Made by a program: the position numbers and the translations under genes
NCBI GenBank assembly: GCA_030427635.1
Contig: JAUIBA010000019.1
Coordinates: 1 to 64,000 of the forward strand
Direction: 5' to 3'
DNA: 64,000 nt
From: Bacteroidia bacterium
GTDB lineage: Bacteria > Bacteroidota > Bacteroidia > Chitinophagales > Chitinophagaceae
Shown here: in pieces, positions 39,873 through 50,300 of the stretch
Layout of the letters: the number at the start of each line of letters is the position of its first letter
Position numbering within the stretch: the first letter of the stretch is position 1
The notes under the pieces: model-generated
What the model was told of the DNA's origin: nothing
The model's input: only the letters and a program-made list of their open reading frames with translations
Database searches by the model: none

Positions 39873-40103
39873 TTAGTGACCAGCTTCAGCAGGAGCAGCT
39901 TCAGCAGGAGCAGCCTGTGTAGAGTCAGTAGCAGGAGCAGCTTCAGCTGGAGTCTCAGCTGGAGTTTCAGCAGGAGCAGCTTCAGCTTCAGCAGCAGGAG
40001 CTTCAGTAGCAGGAGCTTCAGTAGCTTCGTTACCACCGTTACCGCAAGATGCTACAAACAGACCCAGAGAAAGAGCGAGAACGCTAAGTTTTACCAGTTT
40101 CAT
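39873..40103 (-). CDS. Small lipoprotein with Ala/Pro/Glu-rich repetitive tail
   Basis: MKLVKLSVLALSLGLFVASCGNGGNE lipobox; EAPAxEAPAxEA..AETPAETPAEAAPA; flanked by a terminator. Confidence 0.8.
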   Translation of the reverse strand: MKLVKLSVLALSLGLFVASCGNGGNEATEAPATEAPAAEAEAAPAETPAETPAEAAPATDSTQAAPAEAAPAEAGH

Positions 40104-40243
40104 AATTTTCTTTTTTTTTGTTGGTTATGCACGTTTATCCGCTATTCGGGAAAAGGTAACCCAATAATTTCAAATATTTATAATAATATTTATAGTTGTC
40201 TGTTTATTAGGTTGTTTATGTGTGTTCTTAATTTTTGAAATAA

Positions 40244-40714
40244 TTACGTGGATAGGGTAACTACCATTTTTAGCTTGTTTCCATCGCTCTCCGTTACCTC
40301 AAATCCGCATCGTTCATAAATAGCCACAGCTGGCTTGTTGGCCGCATCTACATAAAGATATATTTCCTGCAGCCCCATACGGAAACCTTCTTCTACCATC
40401 AGGCGGGTAGCCTGCAGTCCTATACCTTTGCCCCACCATGCAGTATTTCCTATGAAAATATGAAACTCGGCAGTGCCGTCTTTAATATCAGTTAGCTGCA
40501 CATTACCTACGTACTCATCTGTACCGGCAATGCATATGGCCCATCGGGTACTGGTTGGGTCCTGTGTTACACGCAGCAGCCATTCTTCTTCTATCTGTTC
40601 TGTAATTACCATATCGGGGCGCGATCCGGTATACTTCCATATTTCAGGGTTGTTGCGCCAATGGCAGGAAGTAAGATGATCTCCATGCTGTAGCTTTCTT
40701 ATATATGCTTCCAT
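40244..40714 (-). CDS. GNAT family N-acetyltransferase (RimJ/RimL-like)
   Basis: GKGIGLQATRLMVEEGFRMGLQEIYLYVDAANKPAVAIYERCGFE. Confidence 0.88.
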   Translation of the reverse strand: MEAYIRKLQHGDHLTSCHWRNNPEIWKYTGSRPDMVITEQIEEEWLLRVTQDPTSTRWAICIAGTDEYVGNVQLTDIKDGTAEFHIFIGNTAWWGKGIGLQATRLMVEEGFRMGLQEIYLYVDAANKPAVAIYERCGFEVTESDGNKLKMVVTLST

Positions 40715-40717
40715 TAC

Positions 40718-41662
40718 TTAGTTCGTAAGTGATTTTATTCTGTTGAGTATTTCATTCATATCGTTTTCATCGTATCTGTGATCGGTAGGCAGGCATACAA
40801 GGTTTAACGACAGGTCATATTCTATGGTTCCCTCATAAGCGGGGGTAATCAGTTGCGGCCAGTATACGCCTGTATATACTTTTAGTTTTATCAGTTCGTC
40901 CCGCAGCCTGCGCGTAGCCAGCAGGGGATAGCACATACCATCACAGGAGGGCGCTATGTCCAATCTGTTCATAGATGCCAGTTCCCGGTGTAGTATTTCA
41001 TAGTTAGATTGTCTTCTGCTTCTTGTGGCCTCGTAGTCTATAGATGCCATTACTCTGGCTGTAGAGTTCGATATCAGCCGCACGGGTTCATCACCTATTG
41101 TATCTTCTACAGAGCGGTAAAAGCGAAAGTGATCATTGGCTGTCTGATCCATGCGCCCTATCAGATGCACATACCGGTCGAAAGAATTGTCGCGCTCAGC
41201 AGGTATTTCATCGGTAGGAGGGTAGCAGAGATAGGCGCCATCAGGCACACCAAAAAACTTCCTGCAGGAGTAGAAGGTAGGTACACCATGTACCGGCCGG
41301 GAATAGAATGCATGGGCATTATCTATAACCAGTGTAGGGTATATGTCACTCAGCTGCTTTATATATGCGTCTTTAAGTCCGTAGAAGTTTATATACAGAA
41401 TAGCCTCATCTGCCTGCACCGGAAAAGGTTCAAATTCAAAATTGTAGTCAATGGCATAGGTTTCTGAGGCAATGCCGGCCCGGTCTATGGCCGCCTGAAG
41501 GGCTATGCAGTTATACAGCGGCAGATATATTTTTTTATACCCCCCTGTTCTTAATACCTGTTCCAGTGCATTTCTGGCGGTATTGAGTGCAAGTGCATTC
41601 TGATGATAGGCTCCGTTCCCTCCGCATATTTCCAGTTCCAGATAGCCACCTATTTCTTTCAT
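40718..41662 (-). CDS. Short DegT/DnrJ-like PLP-dependent aminotransferase-fold protein
   Basis: LNTARNALEQVLRTGGYKKIYLPLYNC...LVIDNAHAFYS...FYSCRKFFGVPDGAYL. Confidence 0.75.
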   Translation of the reverse strand: MKEIGGYLELEICGGNGAYHQNALALNTARNALEQVLRTGGYKKIYLPLYNCIALQAAIDRAGIASETYAIDYNFEFEPFPVQADEAILYINFYGLKDAYIKQLSDIYPTLVIDNAHAFYSRPVHGVPTFYSCRKFFGVPDGAYLCYPPTDEIPAERDNSFDRYVHLIGRMDQTANDHFRFYRSVEDTIGDEPVRLISNSTARVMASIDYEATRSRRQSNYEILHRELASMNRLDIAPSCDGMCYPLLATRRLRDELIKLKVYTGVYWPQLITPAYEGTIEYDLSLNLVCLPTDHRYDENDMNEILNRIKSLTN

Positions 41663-42324
41663 ATCAGCGAATATTCATTTTTGATAATTTCCAGTACCTG
41701 AGGTGCCGGTGTATTCATACATACATCTATAATAGACAGGCTGCCCTTTCCTTTTATAAAATCCAGCTGTACACCGTGGGCCGCAAAGTCATCTTTGGCA
41801 TATAGCTCCATGCCGCCAATGGGGTTGATATAGTGATTACTCCCTTCTGTTTTCAGTATGTTCAGCAGGTTTTGTACACGGTCATCGGAACGGGAATAAC
41901 CCTGCTCTGATGATACCTTGAACTGTGTATCTATACCCAGATATCGGGAAAATGCAGTGACACTGTCTATTGCCATTTCAGAAATAGTGCGCTGATTGCG
42001 TAGAAAAATATCTTCTACCACAGGAAAAACATCTTTGAAACAGGCCGCCCGGGCATAAGACATTTTAATGTTGTTCAGCAGTTTACCTATATCTTTTACT
42101 TTGCGGTTTACCTCTGTATCCTTTATAAGCCGGTAAGAGCTGGCATCAGCAATAGGTATGGTAAACAGAAATTCCTTTCCGTTTGACATTATCTTGTTAC
42201 GGTTAATCCACCCCCCCCTGATAAAGGTTACATCGTCATAGAAAATGAAAAGGTCTACTGCAGCAACCAATTGAAAATATCCCAGATAAGGACAGAAATA
42301 TGGTTGCATTATAGCTGTACGCAT
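41659..42324 (-). CDS. WbqC family protein
   Basis: MRTAIMQPYFCPYLGYFQLVAAVDLFIFYDDVTFIRGGWINRNKI; 4-bp overlap with the downstream gene; ORF opens at 42402. Confidence 0.88.
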   Translation of the reverse strand: MRTAIMQPYFCPYLGYFQLVAAVDLFIFYDDVTFIRGGWINRNKIMSNGKEFLFTIPIADASSYRLIKDTEVNRKVKDIGKLLNNIKMSYARAACFKDVFPVVEDIFLRNQRTISEMAIDSVTAFSRYLGIDTQFKVSSEQGYSRSDDRVQNLLNILKTEGSNHYINPIGGMELYAKDDFAAHGVQLDFIKGKGSLSIIDVCMNTPAPQVLEIIKNEYSLI

Positions 42325-42510
42325 GTAAAAATTCCGATGTTTTTGATTGCGCTCGTAAAGGTAATTTAAATAAACGGCTTGTACTTTGTTTTGACAGGGC
42401 ACAGTATTAGCGCTATCAGAGCAGGACTATTACCCGGCAGTAGCATGTGGTTCATAGATGGGCAACCTGTGTTCCTGCCCGGAAACGTATATCATAAGGC
42501 CTCAAATTTG

Positions 42511-42518
42511 TACCTTTG
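42511..42518 (+). promoter_or_regulatory. -7 box TACCTTTG upstream of icmF
   Basis: TAnnTTTG match 31 nt before the start codon; no clear -33 TTG. Confidence 0.5.
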
Positions 42519-42549
42519 CAGTCCAAAATTAATATAGTAATATTATTAT

Positions 42550-45500
42550 ATGGCATATACTCCTACCAATAAGATAAGGATAGTTACCGCAGCTTCGTTG
42601 TTCGATGGGCATGATGCATCAATAAATATCATGCGGCGCATTATGCAGTCCAGTGGCGCAGAGGTCATTCACCTGGGGCATGACCGCAGTGTGCAGGATG
42701 TGGTTGATTGTGCCATTCAGGAAGATGCCAATGGTATCGCCATTACCTCTTATCAGGGAGGGCATGTAGAATACTTTAAGTATATGTACGACCTGCTGAA
42801 GGAAGCCGGCTGCGGACATATAAAATTATTTGGTGGTGGCGGTGGTGTTATCCTGCCCGATGAGATAAAGGAGCTGGAAGCCTACGGTATTACCCGTATC
42901 TATTCGCCCGATGATGGCCGTGCTATGGGCCTGCAGGGAATGATAGACGACTTACTGCAGAAGTGCGATTTCCCTACGGGCAACCAGCTGAATGGTGAAC
43001 CCGGACATCTGAAGGAGCGCGATGCAAAATCAATAGCCCGCCTCATATCTGCTGCCGAGAATTTTCATGATTCGGTAGAGACACAGGCTGCATTGAAGAA
43101 GGTGAAAACACAGGCAGAAGCATCCAATACTCCGGTACTGGGTATCACTGGCACTGGTGGTGCTGGTAAAAGCTCGCTGGTAGATGAGGTGGTGCGCCGC
43201 TTCCTGCTAGACTTTCCTGAAAAGTATATAGGCATCATTTCTGTGGACCCCTCCAAGCGTAAAACCGGAGGTGCTCTGCTGGGCGACCGTATCCGTATGA
43301 ATGCCATCCGCAACAAACGGGTATATATGCGCTCAATGGCTACCCGCCAGAGCAATCTTGCCGTATCTAAGCACATTCATGATGCGGTAGATATACTGAA
43401 GGCTGCTAATTATGATCTCATCATACTGGAAACATCAGGTATAGGCCAGAGCGATACGCAGATAACAGACCATTGTGATATGAGCCTCTATGTGATGACA
43501 CCTGAATATGGTGCCGCCACACAGCTGGAAAAGATAGACATGCTGGACTTTGCCGATGTGGTTGTCATCAACAAGTTCGACAAGCGTGGCGCTATGGATG
43601 CCCTGCGCGATGTAAAAAAGCAGTACCAGCGCAATCACAAGTTATTTGAAGCTAAAGTAGACGATATGCCGGTGTTTGGCACTATCGCATCACAGTTCAA
43701 TGACCCCGGTACCAATACCATGTATCGCCGTCTGATGGATACACTGGCTGCAAAGACCAATGCTCCATTGAAATCTGAGTTCAATATCACAGATGAAATG
43801 AGCGAGAAGATATTTATCATCCCGCCACACCGTACCCGCTACCTGAGCGAGATAGCCGATAATAACCGTGGTTATGACAACTGGGTTAATGACCAGTCGG
43901 CAGTAGCGCAGAAGCTCTTTGGTATCACCAAAACTATTGAGACCATACGCGGCATGGAGGCCGATGATAAGGACAGGCTGGTAAAGGTGCTGGAAGAGGT
44001 TTATGCAAAAACTGCTCTGGAGTTGGACCCTAAAAACAAACACCTGCTGGAGCACTGGGAGCAGAAGAAAAAGAACTATACAGACGAGTACTATGTATTC
44101 AAAGTGCGTGACAAGGAAATAAAGGTGAAAACACATTCTGAGTCACTTTCACACCTGCAGATATCTAAGGTAGCCGTACCTCGTTTTGAAGCATGGGGCG
44201 AGATACTGAAGTGGGCGCTGTCAGAGAATTTCCCTGGCGAGTTCCCTTATGCAGCAGGTATCTATCCGTTCAAGAGAGTAGGGGAAGACCCCGCCCGTAT
44301 GTTTGCCGGTGAGGGTGGCCCTGAGCGTACCAACAAGCGCTTTCACTATGTATCGGCTGGTATGCCTGCCAAGAGGCTGAGTACCGCATTTGATAGTGTT
44401 ACGCTCTATGGTCAGGACCCTGACCATCGTCCTGATATATATGGCAAGGTGGGTAACTCCGGCGTAAGCGTGTGCTGCCTGGACGATGCTAAAAAGCTGT
44501 ATAGTGGTTTTGACCTGGCCGACCCTAAAACGTCAGTGTCTATGACCATCAATGGCCCTGCACCTACCATAGCGGCCTTCTTCATGAATGCAGCCGTAGA
44601 CCAGCAGTGCGAGAAGTATATAAAAGAGCATGGGCTGGAGGCAGAGGTGAATGCTAAAATAGAGGCCATCTATAAAGAAAAAGGACTGGACCGTCCTTAC
44701 TACAATACCGATGCTAACAACGGCAAACTGCCTGATGGCAACGATGGCCTGGGCCTTATGCTGCTGGGGGTAACCGGCGATCAGGTACTACCTGCCGATG
44801 TATATGCCGACATCAAAGCAAAGACACTGAGTGCTGTGCGTGGCACCGTACAGGCCGATATACTGAAGGAAGACCAGGCACAGAATACCTGCATCTTCTC
44901 TACAGAGTTCTCCCTGCGGGTAATGGGCGATGTACAGCAGTACTTCATAGACAAAAAGGTGCGTAACTTCTATTCGGTTTCTATCAGCGGTTACCACATA
45001 GCTGAGGCTGGTGCCAATCCTATATCGCAGCTAGCATTTACGCTCTCCAATGGCTTCACCTTTGTAGAGTACTACCTGAGCCGGGGTATGCACATAGATG
45101 ACTTTGCGCCTAACCTGTCCTTCTTCTTCAGTAATGGTATAGACCCTGAGTATAGCGTTATTGGCCGTGTGGCCCGCCGTATATGGGCCAAGGCTATGAA
45201 GCTGAAATATGGTGGCAATGAGCGCTCTCAGATGCTTAAATACCACATTCAGACATCGGGCCGCTCACTGCACGCACAGGAGATAGACTTTAACGATATC
45301 CGCACCACGCTGCAGGCATTGTATGCTATATATGACAACTGTAACTCACTGCATACCAATGCTTACGATGAGGCTATAACTACACCTACCGAGGAGAGTG
45401 TGCGCAGGGCTATGGCTATTCAGCTCATCATCAATAAGGAGCTGGGCCTGGCTAAGAATGAGAACCCGCTCCAGGGCTCATTTATCATAGAGGAGCTTAC

Positions 45501-45939
45501 AGACCTGGTAGAGGAAGCTGTGCTTACCGAGTTCGACCGTATTACAGAGCGTGGCGGTGTGCTGGGAGCTATGGAAACCATGTACCAGCGTGGCAAGATA
45601 CAGGAGGAAAGCCTGTACTATGAAACGCTGAAGCATACCGGAGAGTTCCCCATCATAGGTGTGAACACCTTCCTCAGCTCCAAAGGTTCACCTACTGTTA
45701 TCCCTGCCGAGGTAATACGCTCTACTACCGAAGAGAAAGAATTCCAGATAGCTACTGTACAGAACCTGTGGCAGCGTAGCGGCGATAAGAGTGCAGAGAT
45801 GCTGCGCTCCCTGCAGCAGACCGCCATCCGTAATGGCAACATATTTGAGGCGCTGATGGAAGTAGTAAAATACTGCTCACTGGGCCAGATCACCAAAGCG
45901 CTCTTTGAAGTAGGTGGTCAGTACAGGAGGAATATGTAG
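42550..45939 (+). CDS. icmF: Fused isobutyryl-CoA mutase (IcmF): B12 domain, MeaI-type G protein and mutase large subunit
   Basis: [15 protein letters not shown] (B12 binding), [20 protein letters not shown] (P-loop), MCM-type C-terminal domain; 1129 aa. Confidence 0.95.
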   Translation: MAYTPTNKIRIVTAASLFDGHDASINIMRRIMQSSGAEVIHLGHDRSVQDVVDCAIQEDANGIAITSYQGGHVEYFKYMYDLLKEAGCGHIKLFGGGGGVILPDEIKELEAYGITRIYSPDDGRAMGLQGMIDDLLQKCDFPTGNQLNGEPGHLKERDAKSIARLISAAENFHDSVETQAALKKVKTQAEASNTPVLGITGTGGAGKSSLVDEVVRRFLLDFPEKYIGIISVDPSKRKTGGALLGDRIRMNAIRNKRVYMRSMATRQSNLAVSKHIHDAVDILKAANYDLIILETSGIGQSDTQITDHCDMSLYVMTPEYGAATQLEKIDMLDFADVVVINKFDKRGAMDALRDVKKQYQRNHKLFEAKVDDMPVFGTIASQFNDPGTNTMYRRLMDTLAAKTNAPLKSEFNITDEMSEKIFIIPPHRTRYLSEIADNNRGYDNWVNDQSAVAQKLFGITKTIETIRGMEADDKDRLVKVLEEVYAKTALELDPKNKHLLEHWEQKKKNYTDEYYVFKVRDKEIKVKTHSESLSHLQISKVAVPRFEAWGEILKWALSENFPGEFPYAAGIYPFKRVGEDPARMFAGEGGPERTNKRFHYVSAGMPAKRLSTAFDSVTLYGQDPDHRPDIYGKVGNSGVSVCCLDDAKKLYSGFDLADPKTSVSMTINGPAPTIAAFFMNAAVDQQCEKYIKEHGLEAEVNAKIEAIYKEKGLDRPYYNTDANNGKLPDGNDGLGLMLLGVTGDQVLPADVYADIKAKTLSAVRGTVQADILKEDQAQNTCIFSTEFSLRVMGDVQQYFIDKKVRNFYSVSISGYHIAEAGANPISQLAFTLSNGFTFVEYYLSRGMHIDDFAPNLSFFFSNGIDPEYSVIGRVARRIWAKAMKLKYGGNERSQMLKYHIQTSGRSLHAQEIDFNDIRTTLQALYAIYDNCNSLHTNAYDEAITTPTEESVRRAMAIQLIINKELGLAKNENPLQGSFIIEELTDLVEEAVLTEFDRITERGGVLGAMETMYQRGKIQEESLYYETLKHTGEFPIIGVNTFLSSKGSPTVIPAEVIRSTTEEKEFQIATVQNLWQRSGDKSAEMLRSLQQTAIRNGNIFEALMEVVKYCSLGQITKALFEVGGQYRRNM

Positions 45940-45965
45940 CAGGTAATAATTATGCAAATATCTGA

Positions 45966-45999
45966 GACGGCTCACGTGCAAACGTGAGCCGTCATTATT
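45966..45999 (+). terminator. Hairpin terminator after icmF
   Basis: GACGGCTCACGT-GCAA-ACGTGAGCCGTC followed by a weak T tract. Confidence 0.65.
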
Positions 46000-46031
46000 G
46001 GGAGAATGCAGTAAGTGTCTTGTTAAGTTTT

Positions 46032-46039
46032 TAACTTTG
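46032..46039 (+). promoter_or_regulatory. -7 box TAACTTTG upstream of the NHL-repeat gene
   Basis: TAnnTTTG match 22 nt before the ATG; no clear -33. Confidence 0.45.
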
Positions 46040-46061
46040 AGTAAGCACCCATTCCCGATGT

Positions 46062-47123
46062 ATGAAAATATACCTGACCATCTTATTATTTGCCATACTT
46101 TTCCCCAAATCAATTATCACTACTATAGCCGGGGGGAGTAGGGATGCTAACTATGGCAGGACAATTATTACCGGGGGAATTCCTGTTACAAACCCCAATC
46201 AGGTAACGGTAGATAAGTATGGCAACATTTACATAGCAGAAGAGTATGTAGTAAGAAAATTAGGCAGAGATGGTAGCTCGTCTATAATAGCTGGTACAGG
46301 CAGCAGAGGGTATAGCGGTGATGGAGGGTTGGCAATCAACGCACGTCTTTTGGGTGCGGCAGATGTTGCTGTTGATAATTCCGGCAATGTCTACATAGCA
46401 GACTTTGTAGGTTGTATGATACGGAAGGTTAACCCTTTGGGTATTATTTACACAATAGCAGGAAACGGACAATCTTACTCTACCGGTGATGGTGGCCCGG
46501 CAATTCTTGCTACCGTGGCTACGCCCATAGCGCTTGCTATAGATGTCAATGGTAATTTGCTGGTAGCAGAAAGGCATGGACATTGTGTGCGGAGCATAAG
46601 TCCCTCCGGTATTATTACAACGATAGCTGGTAATGGGGAAGCGGGTTTTTCCGGGGATGGTGGCCCTGCCATTAATGCTTCATTGAATCAACCTACCGAT
46701 GTAGCTGTTGATGCAGATGGCAATGTATATATAGCTGATTGTGCAAACAATCGTATTCGTAAAATAACACGTGATGGAATAATTACCACAATTGCAGGAA
46801 CCAAAGACGAGGGATATGATGCAGATGGTACACCGGCAATTCATTGCAGGCTGACTGGTCCGTATGGAATTTTTGTTGACGGAAAGAAGAATATTTATTT
46901 CTCGGATAATGGCAATGCTATAATCAGGGTGATTAATAATAAGGGCATAATATCAACCATTGCCGGTACACCGCAGGTGTGGGGATATAGCGGAGACAAT
47001 GGTGCCGCACGGAAGGGCAAAATAAAAAATCCCGGAGGTGTAGCCCTCACCTCAGATGGCAGTTTGCTTATAGCAGATTTTGGCAACAACGCAATTCGCA
47101 AAGTAACAAATGCAGCATATTAG
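46062..47123 (+). CDS. NHL-repeat beta-propeller protein
   Basis: Repeated (I/S)TIAG(T/N)G..G(Y/F)SGDGG.A..A.L..P.(D/G)VAVD..GN(V/I)YIAD....IRK. Confidence 0.88.
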   Translation: MKIYLTILLFAILFPKSIITTIAGGSRDANYGRTIITGGIPVTNPNQVTVDKYGNIYIAEEYVVRKLGRDGSSSIIAGTGSRGYSGDGGLAINARLLGAADVAVDNSGNVYIADFVGCMIRKVNPLGIIYTIAGNGQSYSTGDGGPAILATVATPIALAIDVNGNLLVAERHGHCVRSISPSGIITTIAGNGEAGFSGDGGPAINASLNQPTDVAVDADGNVYIADCANNRIRKITRDGIITTIAGTKDEGYDADGTPAIHCRLTGPYGIFVDGKKNIYFSDNGNAIIRVINNKGIISTIAGTPQVWGYSGDNGAARKGKIKNPGGVALTSDGSLLIADFGNNAIRKVTNAAY

Positions 47124-47348
47124 CTGTTCCTGTCAGCATGGAAAATAGATTTTGAACATTGGGATTGCTTTCTCATTATATACGGTAGTTGATAGTATTC
47201 ACTATATCAGTTGTGTCTGTTTGTTAAACCTTTGTCTATGTATGATTTATATAAAGTCCCTGCGCGGTCTTTGTTGTAATTTGGAGGCAATATGGCCAGT
47301 GTGGTGAAGAGTGGAGGAAGATACAATGGACCGGCACGTACATAACAT

Positions 47349-50300
47349 ATGCGGAAAGCACTGAAAATTACAGCATGGACTATAGCAGGTTTACTTACCC
47401 TGCTGGTGTTTGCTGCTGCTTTCCTTAATTCCCGCTGGGGGCAGGACATAGTAAGAGTAAGGGCAGAAAAATATCTGGCTGCCAAACTGGGTACAGAAGT
47501 GCGGCTGGGGTTTCTGGGTGTCAGTTTTCCTAAGTATATCATAGTACGCAATGTGTTGCTCAGAGACCAGCAGCAGGATACGCTGCTATCGCTACAGGAG
47601 CTGAAGGTGAACATGAATATGACGGCCCTGCTGCGCAGCAGGATTAATGTGGAGCAGATAGTAGTAGATGGGCTGCACAGTCATGTATATCGCGGGTTGT
47701 ACGATACCGCATTTAATTATGACTTTATCATACGTGCATTTGCCGGTAGTGATAAGGAAAAACAACAGCCAGCCGACACAGCATCCGCCAACCCTCCCGA
47801 TGTTACCGTAGGGAGTATAGCGCTTAGTAATATTCATCTGCGTTATGACGACTATCCCGGTGGTACACTGCTATCTCTGGGACTGAACAGGCTGGAGCTG
47901 GAAATGAAACATACAAATCTGGCAGCCATGGATTTACATATTGGCAATTTGCTGCTGGATGGTACAGAAGTTGTTTTTGTTCAGGATACATCCCGGTTGC
48001 CACCTTCCCCTCCCGATACTTCCGGTAGCGCCAGCCCGCTGGTACTGGCTGCCGATAAAGTACAGATAAGCAAGACCGCATTCCGTTACAATAACAGGCA
48101 GGCCGGGCAGGTATTTGCTGCCAGTGTGGGCGACCTCATACTGCGGCTTAATCGTTTTGATCTCCTGCAGTCTCTGGTAGATGTGGCTGAACTGGACGTA
48201 CGCCGCACCGGCATTGTTATGGAAACGAAGCAGCATTCTGCTCCTGTAGCGGTAGCAGACTCCGGCACCGTGCAGGAAGAGCAGCCCTCCGCCAATGCCT
48301 GGAAGGTACAGGCAGGTAAGCTGGCATTGGAAGAAGTGAGTTTCCGTATGGATGATGATAATCAGCCACATCAGCCACTGGGTATGGATTATGCTCACCT
48401 GTATCTTACAGAGGTAGGTACTGACATCAGTAATGTCTCTTACAGTGCCGATAGTATTGCGGCCCGTATTAATCATATGGCACTGAATGAGCGCAGTGGT
48501 CTCCATCTGCGTGAGCTGAAAGCCACAGCCCGATATGATGACAAAGGTGCTGTACTTAGTAATTTTCTCCTGAGCACATCACATACGCTTTTGCAGCATC
48601 ATCTGGAAGTACATTATCCGTCTTTAAGTGCCTTAGAGTCGCAGATGGGCTCCATGGAGTTAAACGTTGCTTTGGAGAAAAGCCATATAGGCATGCGGGA
48701 TGTATTGCTCTTTGTGCCATCTCTGGATAGTCAGGCGCTGGTACATGCCCTAGCCGATAGCACAGTGCGTATAGATGCCCGTATCAATGGCTCAATGTCT
48801 GCATTAACTGTTACTACACTTAGTATAGCAGCACTATCGGGTACTGGTGTCAGTCTCAGTGGTAAACTCAGTGGCCTGCCCGATGCCGGTAACCTGGCGT
48901 ATGATCTCAGCATAGAGGATATACATACTACACCGCAGGATGCATCGCTGTTTCTGCCAGATTCATTGCAGCAGTCGCTGCATCTTCCGCAGCAGTTAAA
49001 ACTGTCCGGTCAGGTGGCAGGTACGGTTAAGGACTATAATGCTGATATTAGCCTTGTCACATCAGAGGGTAATGCCGCAGTCAGGGGCTTTCTGCATACC
49101 TCACCGGGCGAGGGTAAGGAGCGGTACCGCATGTCATTATCTGCCGAAAGGTTGAACATTGGCGCATTTATTGGTGCTGATTCTATCATTGGTCCGGTTA
49201 CAGCGGCTTTTGTTGCAGATGGTACCGGCCTTACTCCCGAAGCGGCACAGGCACAGCTGGATGGAGGCATTACCGCCGCAGAAGCTATGGGGTACACCTA
49301 TCGCGATATAAGGCTCACCGGTAGCATTGCCCACCGGAATGCCGATGTAAACCTGCTAAGTAATGATCGTAATGCACACCTGCTGCTAAAGGCAAAGGCC
49401 GACCTGACGAAAGAATATCCCGGTATTGTTGCCGACCTCAGGATAGACAGCGTAAACCTGCATGCGCTGGGACTGTATGAGGGCGATTTGCGACTGGCCG
49501 CTACACTGCATGCCGATGTGCCGGTTACGGACCCTGATTATCCACGTGGTAGTGTAGTCATATGGCAGCCCGATGTGCATATAGACGGTCGCCACATCAG
49601 GCATGATAGTCTTATCATTAGTTCCCGGGCCGATAAGTCATCCGGTCAGAATATGGCTGTTGACTTAGGTGTCATTACTGCATCAGTCAGGGGAAAGGTG
49701 CCACTGTCTGCCATACCTGCTATTATACAGCAGCAGATAGCAAAACATTATGCAATAGCTGTGGCTGATACCGGTAAGACTTTACATCCCGCTACTCCTG
49801 TTTACACTGACAATTATACATTACAGTTTACAGCCGATGTGCCTAATACACGTCTGCTGCACGATATTGTGCCAGACCTTAAAGCCTATCAGCCGTTGCA
49901 TCTGTCCGGGGAGATGTCTCCGCAGTCGTTACAGTTTCAGGCAGAGACTAATGGTTTTACTTATGCAGGTACAGCAGTAGATGCATTGCACATAAAGATA
50001 GGTAGTGCCGATAGCGCATTACGATACAGTATTACCACAGGGCGTATAGGGCAGGAGCGCATGCTCATGGGGCGTACTGAGATAAGTGGCCGTGTGCATA
50101 ATAATACGGTAAGTACTGCGCTGTCTGTGCAGGATGCAGATGGTAGGGAACGCTTTGCACTGGCCGGTATGCTGCGCCAGGCCGGTGACTCACAGACTGT
50201 TTCTCTCAGTCCGGGTCTGGTGCTCGATTATGAAAAGTGGACGGTAGCACAGCCCAATGCTGTAGTAGTGAAGCCTGCCGGCATGTACATCAGCAATCTC

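Noticed and set aside
39776-40036. 86-aa Leu-rich minus-strand ORF
   Set aside because: Frame-shifted reading of the Ala/Pro/Glu lipoprotein repeats and its terminator; low complexity artefact.
47207-47614. 135-aa minus-strand ORF overlapping the tamB start
   Set aside because: Antisense to the tamB N-terminus; no recognisable domain.
47934-48506. 190-aa antisense ORF inside tamB
   Set aside because: Shadow ORF on the opposite strand of a strong CDS.
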